Shown here: positions 1-7,357 of the stretch, one piece after another | Layout: every line of letters begins with the position of its first letter | Numbering within the stretch: position 1 is the first letter of the stretch | Source: CAWUFC02 sp963921335 | GTDB lineage: Bacteria > Pseudomonadota > Gammaproteobacteria > Pseudomonadales > Halieaceae | Reading direction: 5' to 3' | Length of the DNA: 64,000 nucleotides | Assembly: GCA_963921335.3 (NCBI GenBank) | Contig: CAWUFC020000001.1 | Coordinates: 1,798,001-1,862,000 of the forward strand | Made by a program: the position numbers and the translations under genes | Notes under the pieces: generated by a model | What the model saw: the letters and a program-made list of their open reading frames with translations, nothing else | What the model was told of the DNA's origin: nothing | Databases searched by the model: none

Positions 1-41
1 AAGTACAGCTTCTAAAGCACCGCCGCAAAGCACTTCTGATA

Positions 42-75
42 AACTCCGTTAGCGTCCTGCTAACGGAGTTTTTTT
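42..75 (+). terminator. Intrinsic-terminator-like hairpin that also carries the SD of the next gene
   Basis: A perfect 11-bp stem (AACTCCGTTAG at 42-52 with its reverse complement at 60-70) closes a 7-base loop and is followed by seven T residues (69-75). This is the classic Rho-independent layout and probably ends whatever is transcribed from before the window. The next start codon (76) follows the T-run directly. Its only Shine-Dalgarno sequence, GGAG at 65-68, lies inside the 3' stem arm. A TGxTAAACT string (37-45), resembling an extended -10, overlaps the 5' arm. Confidence 0.75.
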
Positions 76-735
76 ATGGATTTGTATGAGGTCATGCGCA
101 CCACGTTTGCTGCGCGTGAATACACCGGCGAAGATCTGCCCGACGAGGTGCTGGAGCGGATTCTCGACAACGCGCGCTTCGCTCCAAGCGGAGGGAACCG
201 ACAGGCTGGTCGCATACTCGTGCTGCGAGACAAAGCCTTGCAGGCACAGATTGCCGATTTGTCCCTGCCGATTGCTCAGCGCTACACAGCCCAGAGCATG
301 GCCGGCGAGACACCCTATAACCCGGTGCATGAAACTGGCTTGAGCCCGGAGCAGATCGAGGCGACCGAGGCCCTGCCGCTGCTTACCGATCACCTGCGCA
401 ATGCCAGTGTCCTATTGGTGGTGTGCTTGGACTTGTCCAGTATTGCAGCGCTGGACAAAGATCTGGGCCGACTCCCCCTGGCCGCCGGCGGTTCTATTTA
501 TCCCCTGGTGTGGAATATCCTCATGGGTGCCCGGGCAGAGGGTTTTGGTGGCACGATGACGACCATCAGTCTCGCCGTCGAGCCCGCAATCAAGCCGCTG
601 TTGAATGTGCCGGAGCACTGGGCGCTGGCCACGCTGGTGCCCTTGGGCAAACCGGTGAAGCAGCTCACCAGATTGAAGCGTCGCGAAGTCTCTGAGTTTG
701 TGGTGCGGGATCGCTTCGATGGAGCCGCTTTTTGA
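76..735 (+). CDS. Nitroreductase-family FMN oxidoreductase
   Basis: A 219-residue protein of the nitroreductase fold, which uses FMN and NAD(P)H to reduce nitro groups, quinones, enones or related electrophiles in the cytoplasm. The N-terminus MDLYEVMRTTFAAREY matches the family opening, where an Arg contacts FMN phosphate. The ARFAPSGGNRQ segment (about residues 34-44) is the usual second FMN-binding stretch, and EGFGGTMTT near residue 155 fits the C-terminal glycine loop. Length is typical. The SD GGAG is embedded in the hairpin just upstream. Its stop overlaps the TTG start of the MDR reductase, so the two are probably co-translated. The substrate cannot be inferred. Confidence 0.9.
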   Translation: MDLYEVMRTTFAAREYTGEDLPDEVLERILDNARFAPSGGNRQAGRILVLRDKALQAQIADLSLPIAQRYTAQSMAGETPYNPVHETGLSPEQIEATEALPLLTDHLRNASVLLVVCLDLSSIAALDKDLGRLPLAAGGSIYPLVWNILMGARAEGFGGTMTTISLAVEPAIKPLLNVPEHWALATLVPLGKPVKQLTRLKRREVSEFVVRDRFDGAAF

Positions 736-1712
736 AAGCCTGGCAAATTACCGAACTGGGTGAGCCGGAGCAGGCGCTCGAGCTCGTCGATACTGAGTTG
801 CCCGAGCCCGGCCCGGGCGAACTGAGTATCGCTGTAGACGCTGCAGGTCTGGGTTTGCCGGATGTGCTGATGTGCCGAGGTCAATACGAATACAAGCCAC
901 AGCTGCCGTTCACACCCGGGCAGGAGGTCGTGGGCAGAGTGATCAGCGCCGGTGAAGGGGTGAGCTTTCAGGCGGGTGATCGGGTGATGGGCGTGACGTC
1001 ATTCTTTAACGGCCAGGGCGGTTATGCCCAAGAGTGCATGAGCATGACCGGCATGGTGTATCCGGCCCCTGAGTACATGTCCGATGAGCATGCCGCGGGT
1101 TTTGTGATTCCCTGGCATACTGCCTGGATTGCGCTGGTGAACCGAGCAGCGGCACAAGCGGGTGAAACCCTGCTGGTTCTGGGCGCTGCCGGCGGTTCCG
1201 GTTCTGCTGCTGTGCAGTTGGGAAAAGCCCTGGGTCTGCGGGTGATCGCGGTGGCCGGTGGCGCTGGTAAGGCTGCTTATTGCGGTGAGCTCGGTGCCGA
1301 TGAGGTCATCGACCATCACGCGGATAAAGTGGTGGAGACAACCAATGCCCTGACCGCTGGGCTGGGTGCGAATATCGTCTTTGATCCCGCGGGCGGTGAA
1401 TTGTGCGCCGAGGTGGTGAGTTGCACCGCCAGTGAGGGCAGGCTGCTGCTGGTGGGTTTTGCCAGCGGCAAGTGGGGCAGGGTGCCGCCGCACGAAGTTG
1501 TGATTCGCAATTGTTCTGCAATGGGGGTGTTTGTGGGCGCGTATAGTCCCGAGCAGCGCCAGGCCGTGCATGAAGAGCTGTTAGCCTTGTATAAGAAGCA
1601 GCAGCTGGTACCGTTGGTGGGGCGCGTTGATGGTTTTGATGCGTTACCTCGTATGCTTAAGGAGATGGCAGAGCGTCGCCTGAGGGGCAAAGCGATTATC
1701 AAGGTGAAGTGA
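732..1712 (+). CDS. Zinc-free MDR-family NADPH:quinone reductase-like oxidoreductase
   Basis: A 326-residue medium-chain dehydrogenase/reductase of the quinone reductase branch. The GroES-like N-terminal half includes the PGQEVVGRV segment. A Rossmann domain has the glycine-rich LGAAGGSGSAAVQLGKALG stretch near residues 152-170. Catalytic and structural zinc cysteines are absent, consistent with zinc-free quinone or enoyl reductases. Translation appears to start at TTG 732, which overlaps the nitroreductase TGA (TTGA), with GGAG seven bases upstream. Nitroreductase plus MDR reductase form a two-gene redox operon. Whether it acts on quinones, enones or acyl-CoA is not visible. Confidence 0.88.
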   Translation: MKAWQITELGEPEQALELVDTELPEPGPGELSIAVDAAGLGLPDVLMCRGQYEYKPQLPFTPGQEVVGRVISAGEGVSFQAGDRVMGVTSFFNGQGGYAQECMSMTGMVYPAPEYMSDEHAAGFVIPWHTAWIALVNRAAAQAGETLLVLGAAGGSGSAAVQLGKALGLRVIAVAGGAGKAAYCGELGADEVIDHHADKVVETTNALTAGLGANIVFDPAGGELCAEVVSCTASEGRLLLVGFASGKWGRVPPHEVVIRNCSAMGVFVGAYSPEQRQAVHEELLALYKKQQLVPLVGRVDGFDALPRMLKEMAERRLRGKAIIKVK

Positions 1713-1769
1713 TCGTTTGCAGGCCGGCTGGCGTAGACTGTGTACCCAGTGCGCGTGACATACTGGCCA

Positions 1770-1797
1770 TTGAAAGATAGTTATAACTATTTATAAT
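1770..1797 (+). promoter_or_regulatory. Sigma70-type promoter with a palindrome in its spacer
   Basis: TTGAAA (1770-1775) and TATAAT (1792-1797) are separated by 16 bases, close to the sigma70 consensus. The spacer is almost filled by the 14-base palindrome ATAGTTATAACTAT (1777-1790), a plausible repressor site. It lies 34 bases upstream of the lipoprotein start at 1831 and probably drives both small lipoproteins. Confidence 0.6.
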
Positions 1798-1830
1798 TCC
1801 TGCTCAATTTATCGCCAAAAAGGCTGAATT

Positions 1831-2187
1831 ATGCGAAAGAGTCTCACTGTTCTGTTGATCGCCATGGTTCTGGGTGGTTGTGCCCAGTATAAAGACAAGC
1901 GTGGTGTTGAAGTCACCTGGCAACCTGAAGTCATGAACAGCTTCAAGGTTGGGGAAACCACCCGCAATGAAGTGCTCACACGCCTCGGGCCGCCGTCCCA
2001 GGTGATCACCATGGATGACGAAACTGTCTTGTATTACCTCTACGAGAAGCGCGCGGGCGAAGGCCTCATCCTGATTGTCTACAACCGCTTTGACGTCACC
2101 ACCAACTATGACCGCGCAGTATTTTTCTTCGACGGTGATGACACGTTGACTGAAGCCGCAAGTCATATCAATCCAGATGCGAAGTAG
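1831..2187 (+). CDS. Small lipoprotein, SmpA/OmlA-like
   Basis: A 118-residue exported protein with a type II signal peptide: basic MRK, hydrophobic core and lipobox LGGC, with acylated Cys at about residue 17. The mature part has the FKVGETTRNEVLTRLGPPS signature, typical of the small BamE/SmpA-OmlA fold, where a turn after the first helix carries a G-x-T/P pattern. It is not BamE by context or length and is better called a BamE-fold lipoprotein of unknown role. It is followed with a short overlap by a second lipoprotein with the same LDELGPP-type segment, so the two may act together at the outer membrane. Confidence 0.8.
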   Translation: MRKSLTVLLIAMVLGGCAQYKDKRGVEVTWQPEVMNSFKVGETTRNEVLTRLGPPSQVITMDDETVLYYLYEKRAGEGLILIVYNRFDVTTNYDRAVFFFDGDDTLTEAASHINPDAK

Positions 2188-2761
2188 TAAGGTTTTACTG
2201 CTCTGTGCGCTGCTGTTAGCGGCTGGCTGTAGCCAGAACCGATACAACATCGGCCAGACTGTGCCGGAGCATGGCTACGACACCGGCACTTCTCTGCAGG
2301 CGGTGCTGGATGAGCTGGGACCGCCGGTGCGAATGTCGGCGGCCAGCTTCGGTTATGTGTTGGCCTATGAATACTGGTACATCTCTGAGGACAAACTGGG
2401 CATCAGTTTGGCACCTTTGGGTATCGATTTTATTGCCATAGATTTTGGTGAAGCTAAAACCAGTGGCGAATACTTATTGCTGAGCTTTGATCGGCAACAT
2501 CGCCTTATCGATAGTCGTTTCGATGCCTTTGATCGCGACGCCGGTGGTGGCCAGGGTATTCAGGCTCTGGCCAGCGTGGTAGACGTGGTTGATGTCAGCG
2601 ATCTGACGAAACCCCTGCCTACTCATCGCTGGGGTGGCTTCGCGTTGGAGGAGTTGCCGGTTACCCTGAACCGGGATCAGAATATCGATAGTGGTCAAAA
2701 TGGCCTCGAGCAGCGCGGCACCCCGGTCAACATAGGCCAGCGCGCCACCGAAATGCCCTAA
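2177..2761 (+). CDS. Second small lipoprotein, related in its core motif to the first
   Basis: A 194-residue predicted lipoprotein with an N-terminal hydrophobic stretch and lipobox LAAGC (Cys at about residue 18). A short SLQAVLDELGPPVRM segment echoes the TRNEVLTRLGPPS segment of the upstream lipoprotein, suggesting the same small alpha/beta fold. The C-terminal third is polar and appears low in structure. Its start overlaps the end of the first lipoprotein by 11 bases, so both share the promoter at 1770-1797. A terminator-like hairpin follows 22 bases after the stop. No function can be assigned. Confidence 0.8.
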   Translation: MRSSKVLLLCALLLAAGCSQNRYNIGQTVPEHGYDTGTSLQAVLDELGPPVRMSAASFGYVLAYEYWYISEDKLGISLAPLGIDFIAIDFGEAKTSGEYLLLSFDRQHRLIDSRFDAFDRDAGGGQGIQALASVVDVVDVSDLTKPLPTHRWGGFALEELPVTLNRDQNIDSGQNGLEQRGTPVNIGQRATEMP

Positions 2762-2782
2762 GGGCGAATTCCCAGTACACTG

Positions 2783-2811
2783 TCCCCTTTGCCGCTGCAA
2801 AGGGGATTTTT
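2783..2811 (+). terminator. Terminator-like tetraloop hairpin containing the SD of the next gene
   Basis: A perfect 10-bp stem (TCCCCTTTGC at 2783-2792 with GCAAAGGGGA at 2797-2806) closes the tetraloop CGCT and runs into TTTTT (2807-2811). It suits termination of the lipoprotein operon. The SD AGGGGA of the next gene lies in the 3' arm, six bases from ATG 2813. A -10-like TACACT (2776-2781) sits just before the 5' arm. The layout repeats that at 42-75. Confidence 0.72.
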
Positions 2812-2812
2812 C

Positions 2813-3589
2813 ATGTCAGATTTCCGGTCCGATCTGCTGCAGGGCAAGGTAGCCCTGGTGACCGGTGGTGGAACCGGTATCGGGAAGACCATTGCTCGAG
2901 AGCTCGGCCTGCATGGTGCCAGCGTTGTCATAGCCTCGCGCAAACAGGAGGTGATTGAAGCCAGTGCTGCGGAGTTATGCGAGTTGGGCATAGAGTGTCT
3001 GGGGCTGCCTCTTGATATTCGCATTGGCGATCAGGTGGAGCAGACCCTGGGGAGCATTCTTTCGCGTTTCGGCCGACTCGATATTCTGATCAACAATGCG
3101 GCAGGCAATTTCCCTGCGCGCATTGAAGACCTCTCCTACAACGCATTTAAAACCATTGTCGATATTGACCTGCAGGGCACCTTCAACATGTGCAAGGCAG
3201 CTTTTAGTTCTGTGATGAAGGAAAAAGGCGGCGTCATCATCAATATTACTGCGCCCTTCGATAATATGGGTGTGTCCTGGCAGGCCCATGCCGCAGCGGC
3301 CAAATCTGGCGTGGTGTCTTTGACGCGCACTGCGGCGGCAGAGTGGGGTGGGCTTGGTATTCGAGTGAATGGCATCGCCCCCGGTGAGATTGAACAGACT
3401 GAGGGGGTAGAGAGACTCAGCGACACGCTCACCAACGAAGGTCAGGTGCGTCGCAAAGGCCGCCCTGAAGATATTGCGAATACCGTGCTGTTCTTGTGTA
3501 GCGATGCGGGCAGTTATATCAGTGGTGTGAACCTGTATGTCGATGGTGGTAGCGGTGCAGATATGTTGAAAGTACCTGTTTATGAGTAA
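2813..3589 (+). CDS. SDR oxidoreductase, 2,4-dienoyl-CoA reductase-like
   Basis: A 258-residue short-chain dehydrogenase. TGGGTGIG near residue 17 is the NADP(H) loop and NNAAGNF follows near residue 93. The active-site region reads INITAPFD...WQAHAAAAKSG: the usual Tyr of YxxxK is absent while the Lys remains. The same arrangement, with TAxL...HAxxAKAG and the WGxxxIRVNxIAPG block, is characteristic of peroxisomal/bacterial 2,4-dienoyl-CoA reductases. It would reduce dienoyl-CoA intermediates of unsaturated fatty acids. ATG 2813 is chosen because AGGGGA sits six bases upstream. An acyl-CoA dehydrogenase follows after six bases, supporting a role in beta-oxidation. Confidence 0.88.
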   Translation: MSDFRSDLLQGKVALVTGGGTGIGKTIARELGLHGASVVIASRKQEVIEASAAELCELGIECLGLPLDIRIGDQVEQTLGSILSRFGRLDILINNAAGNFPARIEDLSYNAFKTIVDIDLQGTFNMCKAAFSSVMKEKGGVIINITAPFDNMGVSWQAHAAAAKSGVVSLTRTAAAEWGGLGIRVNGIAPGEIEQTEGVERLSDTLTNEGQVRRKGRPEDIANTVLFLCSDAGSYISGVNLYVDGGSGADMLKVPVYE

Positions 3590-3595
3590 AAGTGT

Positions 3596-4756
3596 ATGAG
3601 TGAGCAAAAGGAACTGATCAGCCAGATTCGCAAGACGGTTGAGCAGATTTGTGCCGATTTCAGCGGTGAGTACTGGCGCGCCAAGGACCGAGAACGGGAC
3701 TACCCCGGTGAGTTTGTACAGGCGCTCACCGACGCCGGGCTGCTGGCGAGCTTGATACCGGAGCAATACGGTGGCAGTGGCTTGCCCTTGCGGGTAGCGC
3801 TGGAAATCATGACTGGCATCCATGAACAGGGTTCCAATGCGGCAGCCTGTCATGCCCAGATGTACACCATGGGTACGATTCTGCGTCACGGCAGTGAGGA
3901 GCAAAAAAGTCGATACCTGCCAGCCATTGCCAGCGGTGAGTTGCGTCTGCAGGCTTTTGGGGTGACGGAGCCGACTGCAGGCACCGACACCACCAGTCTG
4001 ACAACCACAGCAGTACGTGACGGCGATGACTACGTGGTGAATGGGCAGAAAGTATGGATCTCCCGCGCTGAGCATTCCGACCTGATGGTGCTGTTGGCGC
4101 GCACAACACCGCTCGATCAGGTTGAGAAGAAGACACAGGGTTTGTCGGTGTTTCTGGTCGATATGCGAGAGGCCGTTGGCAACGGCCTGACCATCAAGCC
4201 CATCCGCACCATGCTCAATCATGCGACCACAGAGTTGTTCTTCGACAATTTACGCATACCCTCCAGCAGTCTGGTGGGTGAAGAAGGTAAGGGGTTTCGC
4301 TACATTCTGTCGGGCATGAATGCAGAGCGTATCCTGATCGCTGCCGAGTGCATTGGTGATGCTCGCTGGTTCATCAAGACTGCCCGCGACTATGCCTGCG
4401 AGCGGGAGGTGTTTGGTCGACCGATTGGACAGAATCAGGGTGTGCAGTTTCCAATCGCCAGGGCTTACGCCCAGACCGAAGCAGCTGATTTGATGGTGGG
4501 TAAAGCGGCTGAGTTGTATGACGCGGGCGAAGACTGTGGTGCGGAAGCCAATATGGCCAAGATGCTGGCCTCTGAAGCCAGCTGGGCCGCAGGAGATACC
4601 TGCCTGCAAACACACGGTGGATTCGGTCTGGCCGAGGAGTACGACGTCGAGCGCAAATTCAGGGAGACCCGGCTCTACCAGATCGCCCCGATCTCAACCA
4701 ACCTGATACTTTCCTACCTCGGTGAGCACGAACTGGACATGCCGCGCTCCTACTGA
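3596..4756 (+). CDS. Acyl-CoA dehydrogenase
   Basis: A 386-residue FAD-dependent acyl-CoA dehydrogenase of standard length, which would introduce the alpha-beta double bond in an acyl-CoA and pass electrons to ETF. The FGVTEPTAGTDT loop (about 122-133) and VNGQKVWIS strand are the FAD/substrate signatures, and CEREVFGRPIGQNQ with THGGFGLAEEYDVER is the C-terminal helical domain. The stretch that usually carries the catalytic Glu (YEG-T) reads IAPIST here. The base may instead be the Glu in AAECIG of the earlier helix, as in isovaleryl- and long-chain-type enzymes; this is inference. It is co-transcribed with the preceding dienoyl-CoA-reductase-like gene. Confidence 0.92.
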   Translation: MSEQKELISQIRKTVEQICADFSGEYWRAKDRERDYPGEFVQALTDAGLLASLIPEQYGGSGLPLRVALEIMTGIHEQGSNAAACHAQMYTMGTILRHGSEEQKSRYLPAIASGELRLQAFGVTEPTAGTDTTSLTTTAVRDGDDYVVNGQKVWISRAEHSDLMVLLARTTPLDQVEKKTQGLSVFLVDMREAVGNGLTIKPIRTMLNHATTELFFDNLRIPSSSLVGEEGKGFRYILSGMNAERILIAAECIGDARWFIKTARDYACEREVFGRPIGQNQGVQFPIARAYAQTEAADLMVGKAAELYDAGEDCGAEANMAKMLASEASWAAGDTCLQTHGGFGLAEEYDVERKFRETRLYQIAPISTNLILSYLGEHELDMPRSY

Positions 4757-4760
4757 TCGG

Positions 4761-4788
4761 TTTATCGCAGATTTCCACCTGCGATAAA
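4761..4788. repeat. Inverted repeat spanning the 3' ends of two convergent genes
   Basis: TTTATCGCAG (4761-4770) is perfectly repeated in inverse at 4779-4788, with an 8-base loop. It lies directly after the acyl-CoA dehydrogenase stop and inside the last codons of the opposite crotonase gene. It may act as a bidirectional terminator, but there is no clear T-run outside the stem. Confidence 0.45.
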
Positions 4789-5445
4789 GGGTTCGAGCTC
4801 GGCGCGCATTTCGGCAAGCCCGGCTTCGCGGATATTGCGCTTGTTTTCCATGTAGTGGCGGCCAGGTAATTCAGCCAATTGGGTGGCTAAAGCCAGGGCG
4901 CGCTCCCTGAGTGCATCGGCCTCAACCAGCTCGTCAAGAAAACCTGCCTCTACGGCGCCCTGGCTATCGTATTGTTCGGCCTGAATCGCAGCGCGAGTCA
5001 GGTGCCTTGGGGAAAGTCGATCGCGGCAGAGTACGTTCAGCGGGCGAGGGATCGTCATATTGATTGCTGTCTCGGGCAGGCAGATTTTGAAGTCGCCACT
5101 GACACCGATTCGATTGTCTGCAGCCAGCAGTAAAAACGCCCCGGCAGCTACCGCGTGCCCGGTACAGCCGATGACCACCGGCTGCGGAAAATCGTACAGG
5201 CGAATGAACATCTGGATGCCGCGAACAACGAGGTCCTTCATGTTGTCAGCGCCCTTCTCAAATTCCTTGAGATCAAAGCCGCCGGAAAGCAGCCCCGGCT
5301 TGCCCAGAATCAGCACGGCTTTGGCTTCTGCCTCTGCCTTGTCCAGCCCTTCATTCATCTCATCGATAAATACGTGACTGACTGCATTAGCTTTGCCATC
5401 GTCAAAATGCAGTACGGCAACGTCGCCGACTAATTCGTAGTTCAT
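4762..5445 (-). CDS. Short enoyl-CoA hydratase/isomerase (crotonase) family protein
   Basis: A 227-residue crotonase-fold protein, shorter than the usual 255-290. LSGGFDLKEF (about 53-62) and the GCTGHAVAAGAFLLLAADNR oxyanion-hole region (about 93-112) are present. The usual catalytic acids of enoyl hydratases are not obvious: the position after the oxyanion loop reads GDFKICLPETAINM. It could be a hydratase, isomerase or thioesterase-like member. It is transcribed after the GST gene with a six-base gap. The last codons form the inverted repeat at 4761-4788. Confidence 0.88.
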   Translation of the reverse strand: MNYELVGDVAVLHFDDGKANAVSHVFIDEMNEGLDKAEAEAKAVLILGKPGLLSGGFDLKEFEKGADNMKDLVVRGIQMFIRLYDFPQPVVIGCTGHAVAAGAFLLLAADNRIGVSGDFKICLPETAINMTIPRPLNVLCRDRLSPRHLTRAAIQAEQYDSQGAVEAGFLDELVEADALRERALALATQLAELPGRHYMENKRNIREAGLAEMRAELEPFIAGGNLR

Positions 5446-5451
5446 TGGGTT

Positions 5452-6087
5452 TTACTCCGCGGTTTCCTGTTGTTGGGCTGCCAGAAAAGCTGGTCTTTCC
5501 TGCAGGCGTTGCAAGTATGCACCAGTGAGGGGGTGGCGGTCATCCAGTACGCCGAGCAGTTGTGCTGCCATCAGGGTGAAGCCAAGCATGATATCCGCTG
5601 CGCTGAATTCGTCACCCAGGACGTAGGTGTTGTCTCCCAGAGCGCCCTCCAGGTAGTCTATGCCCACACTTGCGCGTCCGCGCGCGTCCTCAACCAGCTC
5701 AGGGTTGTCATCCCTGCCTTCCCGGTACAGCAGCAACCAGACGAGAATGCCCACTGGTGGAAATGCGGTGCTGTCAGCAAAGTGCAGCCACTGCAGATAG
5801 GCCGCCCGCTCAGCGCTGCCGATGGCCGGTGCCAGTCGCCCCTCGCCATAACACTCCAGCAGGTATTCGATAATGGCGCCGGACTCGCACATGACGACTG
5901 CGTCATCCTGTAACGTCGGGAACTTGCCAGTGGGTGTGTCCTGTTGAAAAAAAGTGGTTGATGGCGGCTTGAAGGTGACACGTTCCAGTTCGTAGGGCAG
6001 TCCTAGCTCCTCCATCAACCAGACGATACGAAAACAACGGGTGTTGGGCGCATGCCAGAGCTTGAGGGGTTTCTGAGCTGTTCTCAT
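5452..6087 (-). CDS. Glutathione S-transferase family protein
   Basis: A 211-residue protein with an N-terminal thioredoxin-like domain (LKLWHAPNTRCFRIVWLMEE), in which Ser or Cys of the NTRC turn is the candidate catalytic residue, a cis-Pro segment (GKFPTL) and the ESGAIIEYL glutathione gamma-Glu site. The C-terminal domain is all-helical (about 90-205), with the conserved FSAADIMLG motif where Asp caps a helix. It likely conjugates or isomerises hydrophobic electrophiles. It precedes the small crotonase gene in a two-gene operon and is divergent from the small membrane protein at 6127. Confidence 0.9.
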   Translation of the reverse strand: MRTAQKPLKLWHAPNTRCFRIVWLMEELGLPYELERVTFKPPSTTFFQQDTPTGKFPTLQDDAVVMCESGAIIEYLLECYGEGRLAPAIGSAERAAYLQWLHFADSTAFPPVGILVWLLLYREGRDDNPELVEDARGRASVGIDYLEGALGDNTYVLGDEFSAADIMLGFTLMAAQLLGVLDDRHPLTGAYLQRLQERPAFLAAQQQETAE

Positions 6088-6126
6088 CTTGCTAATCTCT
6101 TTGCTTTCTTACTAAAGGATAGACCC

Positions 6127-6486
6127 ATGGATGCAGTTATTGAATGGTTGCCCAGAGTCGGTGCGATTCTGATGCTACTGATCGGTCTGGTTGGCTTTTT
6201 CAAGCCTCAGGCTTTCGCTGACAATATGGGCATTGGCTTGAACAAACCCGAGGCCTGGTCCGAGCTGCGCACGGTGATGGGTGGCCTCAACGTGGGCGGT
6301 GCACTCGGGGCTCTGATCTTCCAGGCTCCGGAAGTTTTTATGACGCTCGGTCTGGCCTGGCTGTTTGGACTGTTTGCGCGCTTCTGGTCCATCCTCAAAG
6401 ATGACATGACCATTAAGACCTCAATCCCCGCTTTTATCGTAGATGGTGGCCTGGCCTTCCTGTTCCTGAGCCCATTGCTGCTCTAG
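6127..6486 (+). CDS. Small four-helix membrane protein, DUF4345-like
   Basis: A 119-residue hydrophobic protein with about four predicted membrane segments (about 8-26, 50-68, 70-88, 98-118) and short polar loops. The ELRTVMGGLNVGGAL stretch in the middle resembles the DUF4345/AGROH133-like small inner-membrane family. No enzymatic motif is present. ATG 6127 follows AAAGGA with seven bases between. An in-frame upstream ATG at 6052 would overlap the GST gene and add a non-hydrophobic leader, so it was not used. The stop shares a CTAG tetramer with the stop of the convergent SDR gene. Confidence 0.75.
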   Translation: MDAVIEWLPRVGAILMLLIGLVGFFKPQAFADNMGIGLNKPEAWSELRTVMGGLNVGGALGALIFQAPEVFMTLGLAWLFGLFARFWSILKDDMTIKTSIPAFIVDGGLAFLFLSPLLL

Positions 6487-7295
6487 AGCACTTGTTCTGG
6501 CTCCTCGCCCTCAAGAAAATTGGTGATGGCGTGCTGCGCCATCATCTCGACTAACTCAGCCTCCGGTAGCTGATTGAGAAATTCCCTGCCTTTGCGATTT
6601 GCCTCTCCTGCGACCAGGGTAGGCTGGTTGCCGAGCGCTTCGAGTGCTTCGCCTACCAGGGCATCGGTGGTTTGAAACTCGCTGGTATCCAGATGCTGGT
6701 AACCCGCCGCAGCTGTGGATATTGTCATGCCGGCGGCCACGCCCAATACGTCTACATTGTAGGGTTTAAACTCCCGCCACAGTGAAGCTGCCAGCACCAG
6801 GTTGTAGGCACGTGTTGCGGCATAGTGTGCATAGAAAGGCGAGCCCTGCAGGCCGGCGCCAGATGACATCAATACGATGCCCCCGCGCCGTCGTTGCAGC
6901 ATCGGTCGAGCCAGGGCATGGGTCAATTCGAAGGGACCAGTCACATTGACCGCGAGCTTGCTCCGCTCCCAGCCCAGGTCTCGGTCGGACTTGTAAAACG
7001 GCCCCACGTCTGCAAGACCGGCGTTGTAGACCAGCAGTCCCAGTTCTCGGTCAGCCAGTTGTTCGGTAACGTCCCTGGCGATACTCGGACTGGAAAGATC
7101 GAGGCACAGGGGCAGGGTGTCCACGCCGTACTCAGAGAGTGTCGGCACAAATTGTTGGATGGCTTCCTCGGAGACATCCAGCACCGCGACATTCAAATCC
7201 CTTCGGGCGAGCTCTCGAGAATAGGCCTCCCCGATACCTTGTGCTCCCCCTGCCACCAGAGCCCAGGGGCCGTACTGTTCCTTAAAGTTCGCCAT
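6483..7295 (-). CDS. SDR-family protein with Arg in place of the catalytic Lys
   Basis: A 270-residue short-chain dehydrogenase-like protein. The nucleotide loop (AGGAQGIGEAY, about 16-26) and VYNAGLADVG segment are present, with Ser-Ser before the active site. The YxxxK motif reads YAATR: the codon is CGT, so the catalytic Lys is replaced by Arg. The C-terminal region resembles SDRs that act on acyl or steroid substrates. It lies 62 bases downstream of the dioxygenase beta gene on the same strand and probably belongs to that operon as a diol or ketone dehydrogenase. Reduced or altered activity is possible. Confidence 0.85.
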   Translation of the reverse strand: MANFKEQYGPWALVAGGAQGIGEAYSRELARRDLNVAVLDVSEEAIQQFVPTLSEYGVDTLPLCLDLSSPSIARDVTEQLADRELGLLVYNAGLADVGPFYKSDRDLGWERSKLAVNVTGPFELTHALARPMLQRRRGGIVLMSSGAGLQGSPFYAHYAATRAYNLVLAASLWREFKPYNVDVLGVAAGMTISTAAAGYQHLDTSEFQTTDALVGEALEALGNQPTLVAGEANRKGREFLNQLPEAELVEMMAQHAITNFLEGEEPEQVL

Positions 7296-7357
7296 GCTGA
7301 GACTCCTTTGCTTGAAGCCAGTATGGCACAGCGCGTAGCCCAGGCGGGTTCAGATAC

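Noticed and set aside
2975..4222. Minus-strand open frame of 415 codons opposite the SDR and acyl-CoA dehydrogenase genes
   Set aside because: Both sense-strand genes are clear family members; the antisense frame has no SD, no recognisable domain and a composition typical of a shadow frame.
6483..6486. Shared CTAG between two convergent stop codons as a functional overlap
   Set aside because: Palindromic CTAG gives TAG on both strands; a simple compact gene arrangement without further meaning.
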